From the NCBI GenBank assembly GCA_963575745.1, contig CAUYUJ010000910.1:22501-86500 (forward strand): DNA of 64,000 bases. Reading direction: 5' to 3'. How positions within the stretch are numbered: position 1 is the first letter of the stretch; each line of letters opens with the position of its first letter. Below the pieces are notes generated by a model. That model did no database searches and was not told the origin of the DNA. It saw nothing but the letters and a program-made list of their open reading frames with translations. Positions 42,753-53,504 of this stretch are shown one piece after another. The DNA is from Prorocentrum cordatum. Taxonomy: Eukaryota > Sar > Dinophyceae > Prorocentrales > Prorocentraceae. Both the position numbers and the translations under genes were made by a program.

Positions 42753-45362
42753 TTCCCGCAGCAGGCGGACATGGTGCTGGCCTTCCCTACTCAGGTGACG
42801 TTCCGAGGAGGCACGGGCACCAGCACTATCGACTTTTTCTGCCTCAATGATGCTGTTGTTCGTGGCTATCGGGGAGTCAACTCGGTCATGACCTGGCACA
42901 AAAAGGCTCATCGTCCTGTGCAGTTGCAGCTGGTCGACAACGGGGTGGACGTGCAGCACTATGTGTACTCTGTCTCTTCCAAGCTGCCTACTACCCCGCC
43001 GCCAGGGCCGCGCACGAGGCCCATCGACTGGACGCTGCATCGAGCCCTTGCTGAGCGCACCGTCGAGCTGGCGGCCGACCCCAGCAGCGACGTGGCGGTG
43101 GTCTGGGCACTCCTCACACGCGTGTACGGGCGATTTGCTGTTTCCTTCGCTGAGTACATTGCGCAGAATGTTGGAGTGGAGCTTCGTGAGCCTGGTGCAT
43201 ATGCCAGAAATCTCGAGCCCCGATGGGTCAATGTGACATACCCGACTAAGGATTCGAACGATATGCAGAGTATTGGTCAAGGCTGGCAGTGGTTGCAGAA
43301 CATGGTCACCACGATCCAAGCGTTATATGCGAAAGATGATTCCATGGTGCAGTGCTCTGAGGAGATCGCCCTGTTTGCGACGTCACCGTACCCAAGTCAA
43401 GGCCTCAACGCTCGCCTTGACGCCACGGTTGTGCAGGCGCGAAACCTCATCAATGCGATCCCCATGGACATGGACCAGATCCAATCGTTCGTCGATGATA
43501 TTGCTGATGATGTTACCCTGGCAGTCAAAGGTCAGACTGAATATTCCAATGCTGCATGGGCCGACTGGTGCAGTGCAGCATCCTGCGGCGGCGCCCGCCC
43601 TCTGCATCGACTTACCAAGGTCAAGGCCATCCCGACGCCGGCTGTGGCAGTTGGTATTCAGTCAGGTGACCCTGTTGTTATTGTTGCGCAGGAAGTGGAA
43701 CTGTATCGTCGTCTGTGGCATGCTTCCGACGTCGCTCTCCCACCTTGGGTACCAGATCGGTCGATGTGCCCGCTCCTGGAGCCAGCCGACCTACGTCGTG
43801 CTGCCCTGTCCTTTCCAGCTGGGACGGCCACTAGCTATGATAACTTTCACCCGAGGCACTTCCTGCTCCTCGACGACGACGGCCTCCACACTTTGGCTCT
43901 GCTGCTCTCGGCGTCCGAAGCCATAGGCATGTTGCCCAAGCAGCTGTGCTGGATCCAGATGCCGATGCTGGGCAAGCCGTCTGGAGGCAATCGTCTGATT
44001 ATATTGTATGCCGCCATCTACCGTATGTGGCAGAGAGCACGCAAGCCCATGGTTGCGCACATGCATGATGCCCTCGACAGAAGATACTGGGGTGCCAGCC
44101 GTGGGAGATCGGCCACTGACTGTGCATGGTTGCAGGCGGCTCGATCAGAGAGCAACCCAGTTGCTCACAAGTATGGCGTGCTCATCACTGTCGACTGGGT
44201 CAAATACTATGAATCGATTCCGTTACTCGAGTTGCGACGCAAGTTTCAGCGCCATGGAGCCCCTCATTGTTGGCTGAAGCTGGTCGTCAACATGTGGTCG
44301 TGCCCACGAGTCATCCGACTTGGGCGCCACCACGCTCAGACGGCCTTGGTGGCCACTCATGGGCTGCCTGCAGGCGACGGCTACAGCGACCTGGCGATCA
44401 AGGTCAATGCCGTCGACGCCTTCGACACGTTCGTCGAGCTGGCGCCGTTCGTGGACTTCCAGAACTACATCGATGACACTGGTCTCCATGTTGCCTCGAG
44501 TGATTATGTAATAGCTAAGTCAGCGGCAGTTGCGGGGATGAAGCAGTTCCAGGCGGCCAGTTCGAAGTTGAATGCGGAGCTGCACCCAGGCAAGCTGTCC
44601 ATTGTTTCCACCTCTCAGGAGCTCGCTCGAGATGTTTGCATGGCTCTGCAGCTGCCACTATCTGTTTGCAAGGCGAGTGTCGCGTATCTTGGCATTGGTG
44701 AATCTGCTGGCGCTCGACGGTATGCACAGCGAGCTCGTCTGAAACAGAAAGGCCGCATTGCTATGATGAAAAAGCGAATTCGCAAGGTTCGAGCCCTCCG
44801 AAGGCGTTTCAAGGGACCCAAGGAGACCCCGTTTAAGAAGGTGTCCAAACAAGGCGTTGCTCCAGCCTGCGGTTTCGGGGCGGAGGTCTTGGGTCTCACG
44901 GCCTCGGAGTGGCTGAGCCTTAGGGGAATGATGGCCCGCAGCGAGGGGCCTTCTCACGGGGGCGTTTCGCTCACGGCTAAAGTCGCCCTGCTTGGGGATG
45001 GTGGTGCTCGTTATGCTATCGCTCCTGCTATGCAATGGTGCCGTATGATGTGGACCGCTTCGCGGCGTCCCGATCTCTCGCTGGTCTCACGCGCTGAGCT
45101 TTTGAAGCTTTGGGATTTGTGTCAGCATCTGGAGTGCCCAACTTGGAACAGATCCCAGGGGCCCATCTCTAGAGCGGTTCTCAGTTTAAAGCGCGCTGGC
45201 TGGAGGGCTGAAGGCCCATGTTTCTGGATAGACCACAACGGCCTCCGAGTAGACCTGTCTGCCACGCCCCCTGCTCTCTTGGCCGTGCAGCTGGAAGCTG
45301 GACTGCAGAGAGAGCGGGAATTTGATTTTTTCTCGAAAGCTCGGTTTCCCTCCAGGGACTAG
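42753..45362 (+). pseudogene. Endonuclease C-terminus and reverse transcriptase of LINE A
   Basis: The open frame is read from 42624, but residues 1-43 are microsatellite translation; homology starts at FPQQADMVLAF. An endonuclease end follows: GTSTIDFFCLNDAVVRGY and HKKAHRPVQLQL. A linker of about 350 residues leads to RT blocks: TATSYDNFHPRHFLLL, PMLGKPSGGNRLIILYAA and TVDWVKYYESIPLLELR with motif A Asp524. A B-like region VATHGLPAGDGYSDLAI and motif C FQNYIDDTGL (Y615-D618) follow, then a thumb-like basic region. YIDD is the catalytic pair of an active RT. The frame ends at 45362 by a shift within GGTTTCCCTCC; the RNase H frame overlaps it by 41 bases. Most of the endonuclease is missing, so the copy cannot be autonomous. 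Confidence 0.85.
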
Positions 45363-46974
45363 GGCCACCCTGGACCTGATCCGGGATGAAGTCGGACCCA
45401 AGGCCCGAAAACTCACTCGGCTCCAAAAATACCTAATTAAGAGCTGTGGCTGCGGTGGACTGTGGGCTAATGATCGTGCCATGCGTTCGGGGTACTTGTG
45501 TGACGGGTTGTGTGAGTGTGGAGAACGAGACACAGTCCACCATAGGTTGTATACCTGCCAGCTCACGCGAGTTGTTGATGCGCGGGCGGCGTCTGAGGTG
45601 CCTGAGTCATTCCTCGACGCGGCTTGCGATGATCCCGACAACCCCATCTTCACTCGAGGGGTTCACGTGTATGAAGACAGCGCGTTGCCTTGCCCGTCGA
45701 TGTCGCCTGAGGTTTATATCTACGACGGGCAAGGCAATGATCTGGACATGACTCCTGAGTCAATCGCTAGCCTCACCACCCAAGCTCCGTTGCGCCTTGC
45801 GTCAGATGGTTCGAGCACCAAGCCTTGGATCAGACCCTTGCAGCGCGCGGCCTGGGCGATCGCTGTATGTCCCGACGAGGGTGAAGACCCCGTGGCGATT
45901 GTCAAAGGAATAGTTCCAGGAGTTCTGCCGCAGACGCCTGCAATGGCCGAGCACTGTGGCATTGCTGTCTGCGGTCAGGTTGCTACGCGCCCGACAGTGC
46001 TGGGTGCGGACTGTCAGGCCGCCATTCGAGTTTGTCAGAAAAATGTGAATGACCAGCTTGCCCTCTCCAGCCAGTTCGCTGGAGTGCGGGCCTTTGCGCA
46101 CGAGCTCGAAGGCATTCATCTGATTCACACTGTTAGGCACGTCAAGGCCCATCGTGATGACTCCGAGATTCAGGGCCTGGAGGGCGAAGAAAAGATCTTT
46201 GCGCTCGCGAATGCTGCTGCCGACCGATATGCAAAACAAGGCCTGAATCTGCACCCAGCACCGATGCCAGAATTTATCCAAGAGTTAAGCCTTGCTGGTG
46301 AGAGAGCAGGGCACTTCCTAAAGCTTGCGGCACAGGTGCTCCCATGTTTTGATAATGATGCACGGTGGGCAAGGCCCCACAGATTCGGTGCCGCTCGGTC
46401 CCGACGACAAGTGTCGTGGCATGATTGGCACAACGGTGAGCTCGGACTTCAATGTCGGAACTGTTTCAGAGTTGCTGAAGGCAGCCGTGACAATATCCCC
46501 ATGGACGGATGTCGTGGGCTGCCGCCGTTCCTCCGAGGTCTGCTCCGTGACCCCATGGGACACAAGCTTGTCGCCATGGTTGGACCCCGCTCGAAGACTG
46601 GTGCGATCTCGGAGTCGTGTCGGTTCTCGTCCAAGGAGCAGATCCTCTGTCTACGCTGCGGGGGTTGGTCCCAAGGGAGGGGTTTAAAGCTCGGTCGTCA
46701 GTGTGAGGCTCCGTCACGGAAGGGTTTGGAGATTTTGGCTGATTTCAGGAAGGGATACTGCCCCAACCCGCGAGTTCGGGCTGCCCTTGATCGTGCGGTT
46801 CCGCTCGTGAGGCTTGGCCTTTCCGCCGCCCCTCCTGAGCCAGACGCTCCCGCCGTGGTCCGAACCTCACGCTCCAGTTCGTTGACGGCTCCCTCCTACG
46901 AGCAGCGTATGTCAGCCTTGTGTGAGAGGATTCGTCTCAGGGAACAGGCCGCAGCGGCCAGGTCCCGTAGCTAA
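45322..46974 (+). pseudogene. Zinc finger and RNase H of LINE A
   Basis: This continues the RT frame after a single-base shift; the Met at 45322 is probably not a true start. A zinc finger comes first (CECGERDTVHHRLYTC, about 45514-45560). RNase H follows with LRLASDGSSTKPW (Asp162), PAMAEHCGIAV (Glu210), VLGADCQAAIRV (Asp230), HVKAHRDDSEI (His277) and NAAADRYAKQG (Asp301). All five expected catalytic positions are present, so this domain looks intact. RNase H removes the RNA strand during element copying. A C-terminal part with two further cysteine clusters (LGLQCRNCFRVA and LCLRCGGWS) precedes the stop at 46974. It is less decayed than elements B and D. Confidence 0.85.
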
Positions 46975-47137
46975 GTTTTTTTTTTCGTTTCCCTGGGGTT
47001 CGGTCCACCCCCCCAGTTTTTGGAATTTAGCCCTGCTTTATTCCAATTTAGTGCTGTGCGCTCCCCTTCGGGTCTGTTCTTCTTCTTCTTCTTCTTCTCC
47101 TTCTCGTCCTCCTCCTCCTCCTCCTCCTCGTCATCCC
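46975..47137 (+). other. 3' untranslated tail of LINE A
   Basis: Starts with a T11-type run, contains unique sequence, then a TTC run (47081-47104) and CTC run (47105-47130), ending at the spliced-leader relic that begins element B. Confidence 0.55.
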
Positions 47138-47140
47138 TCC
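47120..47140. other. Left copy of 21-nt direct repeat flanking LINE B
   Basis: Twenty-one bases ending CGTCATCCCTCC are identical to 52019-52039. Part is CTC simple sequence, but the CGTCATCCC portion is not. It fits a target-site duplication or shared 3' tails of elements A and B. Confidence 0.5.
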
Positions 47141-47159
47141 GTTGCCATTTTGGCTCAAG
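47138..47159 (+). other. Dinoflagellate spliced-leader relic at LINE B 5' end
   Basis: Twenty-one of 22 bases match the dinoflagellate trans-spliced leader, ending GCCATTTTGGCTCAAG; the one mismatch is T for A in the fifth base. The leader is normally added to the 5' end of mRNA in trans and is not encoded next to genes. Its presence here, directly before the leader sequence and ORF1 of a LINE, indicates that a trans-spliced RNA was copied into DNA. Confidence 0.9.
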
Positions 47160-47289
47160 TGCCATCTGCGGCAGCGCACGTCCGCGGGCACCTGGGCGGG
47201 CAGCCTCTCTTGGAGGGGCCATCTTGGGGTCAAGCCCAAGCGGGCACCTTTTCTTTTGCGCAGGGGTTCTCCCTCCTGGCGCTTCCGCC

Positions 47290-48225
47290 ATGGAGGATTC
47301 TGCAGTCGTCGCCCAGTTGACTGCAGTGATTCAGAACACGGTGAAGGGCTTGCAGACTCAGCTCGAGGCTCGTTTCATGTCTGTCGAGACGAATGTGAAC
47401 ACCCTCACCCAGCACATGGGGAATGCAGAGGCCCACATCACCGCCATCAGCAACCAGATGACCGAGGTCATGAAAAAGCAGGCCCGACAAGACGAAGAAC
47501 TACGACAACTTCGTGCTCGACCTGTGTCTTCGGCTGCTTCCACATCCTCGGGGGGGCAGCATTCATGGGCTTCAAGGCTGGTCAACGACGAGGGGAACAA
47601 ACGTCGACGAGGAGAAGATGACACTGGCGGAGATCCGACGACCAAGTTCATAGGTCACTTTCCTCGCCCAGTCCTTGAACGTGTGCGCAGGAATCACTTC
47701 GACAGCCTAAAGGCGCAGTACCCTGACCTCCTGGCCAACGTGGAGACCAAGTTCTTCGCCATTGCCCAGAGCTATTCCATCATATTCCAGAACAAGGACG
47801 ACGCCAGCCAGTTCCAGAGGGAAGCCAATCGTGCTGGGGTTGTGTGGACTGATCCGAGGTCTCAACTCCCGCACCAGCTTCGTGCACGCGCTGATCTCCC
47901 CCAGCCCGTTCGCAACAAAAAGCGTGCATTTCACAAACTTTGGCTCCCAGTTCGAGACCTCTTTCAGCAGTCGTATCTGTGGTCACCAGAATGTCAGCTC
48001 GGCATCGATGGCTTCCGTGGAGTGATGAGGGTGAAGAATGACATTGATGTGTGGAACCTGATAGAGATCAAGCAGGTCAGCATCCGCAACGGCGAAGAGC
48101 AGTTCACTTTCGAGCCCAACTTCGAGGAGCTAGAGGAGTGGGGCATCACCAGGGAGACCACCATGACCCTGATTGAGTCCCAGGCCCCTGCTGTTCCCGA
48201 CAGTGCTCCAGATATGGAGCTCTGA
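47290..48225 (+). CDS. ORF1 protein of LINE B
   Basis: 311 residues. The start at 47290 (GCCATGG context, MEDSAVVAQL) was chosen over an upstream in-frame Met at 47020, because the upstream part is simple-sequence translation and includes the spliced leader. Residues 1-80 form a coiled coil (VIQNTVKGLQTQLEARFM, MTEVMKKQARQDEELRQLRA), expected to make multimers. Then comes a basic, Ser-rich hinge (EGNKRRRGEDD) and an RRM-like fold beginning TKFIGHFPRPVLERVRRNHF. The C-terminal domain contains NKKRAFHKLWLPVRDLFQQ and IDVWNLIEIKQVSI. Coiled coil, RRM and C-terminal domain in this order are typical of LINE ORF1 RNA chaperones. The frame is intact to a TGA at 48223-48225. ORF2 starts 24 bases later. 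Confidence 0.8.
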   Translation: MEDSAVVAQLTAVIQNTVKGLQTQLEARFMSVETNVNTLTQHMGNAEAHITAISNQMTEVMKKQARQDEELRQLRARPVSSAASTSSGGQHSWASRLVNDEGNKRRRGEDDTGGDPTTKFIGHFPRPVLERVRRNHFDSLKAQYPDLLANVETKFFAIAQSYSIIFQNKDDASQFQREANRAGVVWTDPRSQLPHQLRARADLPQPVRNKKRAFHKLWLPVRDLFQQSYLWSPECQLGIDGFRGVMRVKNDIDVWNLIEIKQVSIRNGEEQFTFEPNFEELEEWGITRETTMTLIESQAPAVPDSAPDMEL

Positions 48226-48249
48226 CGCCCCCTCTCGCAGTCAATTAGT

Positions 48250-49945
48250 ATGTCTCAGCGTGCAGTGCCTTTGTACAGCTCTTCCTTCTCTTCCTCCTCC
48301 AGCTCTTCTTCTACTTCCAGTACTTCATCTGACTCTGACTCCTACTCCGAGACCAGCTCTAGCGTGAGTACCGTGGACGAGCGCGATTGTTCTCCGTATG
48401 TTCCGAACCAGAATTTCTCGATTCTGACGTAGAACGCGCACACTGTATTTGGATCCGTGCGGGGGAGTCATGACATGCAAGCTCGCACTTATAAGTGTGT
48501 GGGTGATCTTATGAGTGCGCACGACATTGTATGCATGCAGGAGACGCGCGGCGCGCCCAGTGATGTCACGTCGCTTGAGAGGGATTTTAAGGAGCACCTC
48601 CACTTTGGCAGCTTCTGCTCTGACCAGCCTGGTGCTGGAGGTGTAGTCACCAGTGTGCGCAAGAGTCTTCGAGGGCAGTTCGAGAATGTAGCCTTCTCAG
48701 AGGTCGTGAAGGGGGGAATCACGTCCTTGGGATTGTATGGGCCGCAAGCTTCACTCCAGATTTTCAATGTTCATTTTGTCCCTGGGCTACCTCATGGTGT
48801 TCTTCTGGACCAGTTTAGGAGAGTGAAGCGTGCGATGTGGTCACCAGTGACCACCGCTGTTTTTCTTCTCGGCGATTTCAATTTTCTTGAAGCAGGCGAC
48901 ACCAGGTACTCTATTCTGGAGGATATGGAGCGGTATGCGCCGCCTCGCTTCGCGCTGGAGTTTCGGAAGAGCTTCCCCTCTCTGCTCGAAATCATCCCGG
49001 CCACCTTCTCCCACCGCGTGAAGACAGAGGAAGTTTTTTTCGCTGGCACGCTTAGACAGGATATACACTAGTTTACCTACCGCAGATATACTCGACTTGG
49101 CTCCTGAAAGTTCCACGTCTTGGCCTCCTACTGACCTCGAGAAGCCCTCTGATCATGCTCCTCTTTATCTTAAGCTACGTCGTCCTGATCATAGGTCACG
49201 TCCACATGATATCCCACCTTGGATTGCAAGGCGCCCACGGTTTTACGCACATCTCCCTGCTCTACTTCATCTTTCTGATCTTTCCGCCGACCCTAATGAA
49301 CGTCTTCAGGAAATAAAGCAAGTAATGAGACATGCTGCAGTTCAGGTTAGATTAGACGTGCCCTCTGACGGTGCCACCACCGATGAAGAGCGCTTGGCGT
49401 GTGCATTGAAGCTACTACGTGTTGCCCGCTCTTTACCACCCCAAGCCTGTCCTGATTCCTGTCCTGCTCTTCTTCATCACCTTCTCGGTAAAGCAAAATC
49501 TATTCTTCGTGCTTATCCTGAACTATCGCAGAACTATTGTGTCGCTCGGGGTGAATTGACAGACAGGCTGGGGCTTTGTTCGCAAGTCGGTGAACTGACG
49601 CGACGTGTGCTCGCTGCCGAGGAGCGAGGTGTCGCTGCTCGTGAATTAGCGCCATCTAAGAAAGACCAGCATATTGCACGTATTCGCAGACTTTCGCGAG
49701 CTTGGGCTAAGAATAAGCCGAAGATCTACCTCGCCGCTGTTTTTGACGACGACGGGTCTGAGCTTAGCGAGGATTCTGCCATGGGTCTGGAGCTGTCTGA
49801 GCATTGGGGTAGAGTGTTCTCTCGGGCCCCCCTGCGATCTCCAGGGTGCTTCCAGGTTGCTGGGCCTCATCCCGACCCTCCCCGACGACCCTTTACCAGT
49901 TCACCAACTCCACCCACCAGCGGTTCCCATGGGTCCTAACTGAAG
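48250..49945 (+). pseudogene. Endonuclease domain of LINE B ORF2
   Basis: The start at 48250 (MSQRAVPLYS) leads through a Ser-rich stretch to NQNFSILT, then a TAG stop at 48430-48432 exactly where LINE endonucleases have a Trp or Gln before NAHTVFG. The same frame resumes with IVCMQETRG (QE motif), GGVVTSVRKSL, LQIFNVHFVPG and VFLLGDFNFLEAGDTRY (GDFN motif). A one-base shift at the T7 run 49034-49040 moves the remainder, LARLDRIYTSLP and PSDHAPLYLKL (SDH motif), to another frame. A helical linker follows (for example IRRLSRAWAKNKPKIYLA), with a further shift near 49860. All catalytic motifs survive, only in separate frames. The family nicks target DNA at the start of reverse transcription. 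Confidence 0.8.
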
Positions 49946-52018
49946 ATCAGTTTTTCGACCTCCTCAAAATGCAAGGTCGACTCCAGTCCAGGACCCGACG
50001 GCATTCCGTACAGTGCATGGCAGTGCCCGCTCCCGATTGTCAAGCAGGCCCTCTGGGAGCACTATCTCGCCTTCATGAACACCCAAGTCCTTGCTAGTGA
50101 TTGTAACTATTCGAAATTGGCTTTCCTACCGAAAGGCGCGAGTGTTCCTGGAACAGTGGCCAAGGCGCGTGGAGACACGCGACCGCTTGCGTTGAGCAAC
50201 ACTGACAATGATATCATCTCCTCCTGTATCGCGTACCCTCTTATGCAAGTAGCCAAAGATAAACTACACTGTGTACGACGTGGTTTTATTTCGGGTCGGT
50301 CGCTCGCGGGCAATACAATCGAGTTTGACGGTCCATTGATGATGTGGCAAGCTTTGGATAATTCGCAGGCTGCTGGAGGCGCCCTCTTCGACATGCAGAG
50401 TGCTTTCCCATCGGTGCACCATTGTTGGCTATTTCTTGTACTGCAACGCTGGCGCTTCCCGCCGTTCCTCTTTAACTGTATTAGATCTCTCCACGAGCGG
50501 GTTTGGTGTAGTATTTCGATTCGTGGTTCTGGCGTTGGAGGTTTTTTGGCTTCTCGAGGAGTTAAACAAGGTGTTCCCATGAGTGGACTGCTGTTCGCGT
50601 TCGCCTTCGACCCTATTCTTCGTGGAATTGCTGAATTAGGAGTTTCGCTATCAGTCTATCCTACTGCATTCGCCGATGACCTCGCCGTTGCTGCTGCTGA
50701 TATAGTCAGTGCGCTCCCTCGGGTTGTGGAAATATTAATGGCCGCAACGCCGTGCTCTGGCCTCGCACTCAACTCTCCGAAGTGCGTCATCGTGATTCCG
50801 CGGCCTTTTGACCCGCAGCAGATCATTGCGCAGTGCTTGCAAGCTGGTCTTGATATTTCGGGGTGGAAGCTCAATCAATCTGGGGTGTACCTTGGGGTGG
50901 AGGCGGGCTTGCTTGCACCGAGGACTGCGTGGTCCCGTGTAGGACAAAAGCTTCGTACGCGGGGTGCTGAGGTAAAAGCACTGGGCACTGGTTTCACGAC
51001 TGCCTGTTCTGCGTGCAACATATTTGCTGGTTCTGTATGCTCCCACGTAGCTCAGTTTCATAGTGTCACGAGGGAAGCCCTAAGCCAGGAGCGAGAAGCA
51101 CAGCAACTACTAACGTGGGCTCCCAGACACAGTATCCCTCCCAAGGTCCTCCTGCAGGCTACCCGTCTTGGGATGAAGACTGAGTGCCACTCGTTAGCGG
51201 TATCGGCCAAAGCTGCTATGATACGTGCTGCTTCTCACTCTGACATGTTCCACAAACTAATGGGTGAGTGGAATGCCAAAGTAGATGATGATGATTATTG
51301 TTTAACCTACAAGTGGTCCCGTGCGTTCTCCGACTCCATCTTTTTCCAGATGTTTAGGACGCCTGAGGAGTATGCGGCCAAGTTTGGAGCAGTTGATATT
51401 TCCCACGGGGAAACCACTCAGAAGAACGTCACCCTGGGCCTAAAACGTACATGGTGAATTTTACTGTTGGCGAAGTCTTGGCACCTAGGATTTTGAAGAT
51501 GAGCCCTGGGGCCTCCAGGAATGACATCGATCTGTGCGTTGTTCGATTGGGATGTATAGGTGACAAGCTGCCGCCCTTTGTTCATACGTCGGTGTTGAAA
51601 ACGGTCTGCAATGCATGAAATACTACCCGTCGTTATCGGCAACAAGTTGGTCCTTGTGTATTTGGGTGCATGAATCTCGGCGCAGACTGTCTCGACCACT
51701 ATGTTCGGTGCCCTGTGATAGTTGAGTATGTACGTTCCCTCCTTCGTTATCTACCCGTGAGCTGGGGCAATGATTGGTTGCAGGTTGCTCTCCCCCACCT
51801 CTGGCAGGCACGCGCGTCTGAGAGCCTCTTGTCTCACGCGGTTGCTTTAGATTGCATTCATTCTGCTTTTTGTGTGTGCCGCACCCGTCGCCCCTCGTCG
51901 TCGTTCGCCCGCGGCGCCATCCTTGCTCGGCTTCGTGCTTCCGCGCGTCGCTCTCGGCAGGTGCGGGCCTTAGCCACTGGGCCCAGTGGGTGGGGATCGG
52001 GACTCTCCCAGGGGTGCG
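49946..52018 (+). pseudogene. Reverse transcriptase and zinc finger of LINE B ORF2
   Basis: The RT entry block SSPGPDGIPYSAW (near 50000) lies just upstream of the Met at 50075, in the same frame. It is followed by YSKLAFLPKGASVPG, GDTRPLALSNTDNDI, GALFDMQSAFPSVHH (motif A, Asp106 from 50075), GVKQGVPMSGLLFAFAF (motif B) and YPTAFADDLAVAAA (motif C, FADD at 199-202). The frame stops at 51457. The next frame carries on with a TGA at 51616-51618, where Trp is expected, then a zinc finger CVFGCMNLGADCLDHYVRC (about 51652-51714). No RNase H is found downstream. The motifs are those of an active-type RT, but this copy is broken. Confidence 0.85.
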
Positions 52019-52175
52019 CCTCCTCCTCGTCATCCCTCCTCGTCATCCCTCCTCGTTCCTCTCCCCTCCTCTCTTGTCCTCATCCTACTCCTCTCGCCCT
52101 CCTTCCTTTTCCTCCCGTCCGTCGTCGACTTGTCCTCCTCCTCCTCCTCCTCCTCCTCCTCCTCCCCCTCCTCCT
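52019..52175 (+). repeat. Right direct repeat and CTC-rich tail after LINE B
   Basis: Begins with the second copy of the 21-nt repeat (52019-52039), then more TCCTCGTCATCCC units and pyrimidine-rich sequence with a CTC run at 52132-52175. Confidence 0.7.
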
Positions 52176-52435
52176 TCTGTTTGCGCCGTTGTGGTTCCGA
52201 GCTGCTACTTCGAGCGCCTGCGCCGTGCCGTGACTTGGTTCTAGAGCGCGACTTGATGGGCCCACGAACCCAGTGAGCTTGACATCGCTCGGACGTGTAT
52301 TTTTCTCGGCGATGACCATCGGGGGGCATATTGGGCCTTCTTGCAAACAAAAGGCATACGACACCAGAGCGTGCACGGGGAATAGACGTCCGAGCGATGG
52401 CAAGTTCGGAAATCAAGTCACATACTTTGCGGTCA
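52176..52435. other. Spacer, nothing recognised
   Basis: Unique sequence between the LINE B tail and the alternating tandem repeat. Confidence 0.4.
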
Positions 52436-52439
52436 GACT

Positions 52440-53235
52440 TCTCTGGTGACCCTTAGATTTGTGAGGATGTCTCAGACGAAACGCCGAGCTCTTGAAGATA
52501 GATAGAGTTCGGGAGTTCACTCGACACCTCCGTTTTCTGAGAACATCTGCAGCGAAGCACCCCGGCACACCAAGTTCGATATCTGACACACGATCACCAA
52601 CATCTCAACTGCCTGAGGATGTCTCAGGCGACCCCCCCACGCACACCACGTTGGATTTCTGACGACCGATCTCCAACATCTCAATTGTTGGAGGAGTTCT
52701 CAGGAGAAATATTTTATTTGAGAGCCAGCGTCGTAAAACAACTCCTCCAACATTTCTATTTTATCAGGAGTTCTCAATCGAAACGCTCCCCCCAGACCAT
52801 CTTGGATATCCGACGGACGTTCTCCAACATGTGAATGTTTTGAGGATGTCTCAGGCGATTGTTTTTTTGAGAACCGGAGTCGTAAAACAGCCCCGCCAAC
52901 TCCCCAATGTTGCGATGATGTCTCAAGAGAAACGCTCCCCCCCCACGCACCATGTTGGATATCCGACGACCGATCCCCAACATCTCAATTTTTTGAGGGT
53001 GTCTCACGCGAAAGCTTCATTTTTGATAGTTAGCATCGTAAAACGACATAACCCCTATTTTGTGAGGATGTATTCCGCGAGACGTCCCCCCCACCCACAC
53101 ACACCATGTAGGATATTCGGCGTTCGATCTCCAACATGTTGCTTCATTTTTTAGAATCGGCGTCGTGAAACAACTCCTCCAGCATCTCCACTTTGAGAGG
53201 GCGCCTCCGGCGAAACGCTCCCCCCATGCTTTGGC
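52440..53235 (+). repeat. Alternating two-module tandem repeat
   Basis: Two modules of about 75-80 bases alternate. Module 1 has GATGTCTCAGGCGA, ACGCTCCCCCCCACGCACC and ATCTCCAACATCTCAA. Module 2 has TTTTTGA(G)A and CGTCGTAAAACAACTCCTCC. Both share a GAGGA(T/G)GT(C/T)TCA start, so the array is a dimer built from one ancestral unit. About four to five dimers are visible. Confidence 0.8.
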
Positions 53236-53500
53236 GTGCCCAGCTCCGGCGCCCCCTGCCCGACACCTCTTTGTTAATTGCAGGGCCACAGGCCCGCACG
53301 CCGCAAGAGAACCCCGGGCCCGGGCCCTCACCGAGGAGAAGACGTGCCCTGCCCCTGGCATCGCTCGGAGAAGGTGTGCACCCTGTTCTCGGCGGGGAGA
53401 TCCTCCCGGAGCACGATCCATGTTATGGCCCGGAGCAGGCTCCATTTTATGGCCTGGGGGGGTGGGCGACATCCTCGACAGAGGGGGCTCGAACGAAACA
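53236..53500. other. GC-rich sequence, no gene recognised
   Basis: Unique GC-rich sequence with open frames on both strands but no recognisable domain. Confidence 0.4.
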
Positions 53501-53504
53501 AAAA

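Larger units (their letters stand above)
42753..47137 (+). mobile_element. Non-LTR retrotransposon A, 5'-truncated
   Basis: Plus-strand element with the end of an endonuclease domain, RT, zinc finger and RNase H, followed by a 3' untranslated part (46975-47137) that ends in TTC/CTC simple sequence. The 5' end is cut at a microsatellite. Apart from one frame change near 45340 the coding region is open for over 4 kb, so it is younger than element D. LINE B follows head-to-tail at 47138. Confidence 0.8.
47138..52018 (+). mobile_element. Non-LTR retrotransposon B with spliced-leader 5' end
   Basis: About 4.9 kb: spliced-leader relic (47138-47159), 130-base leader, ORF1 (47290-48225), 24-base gap, ORF2 with endonuclease, RT and zinc finger (48250 to about 52018), then TCCTCGTCATCCC repeats. 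A 21-nt direct repeat brackets it. Unlike A, C and D, no RNase H is seen after the RT. ORF1 is intact. ORF2 has at least two stops and four frame changes. Confidence 0.8.
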
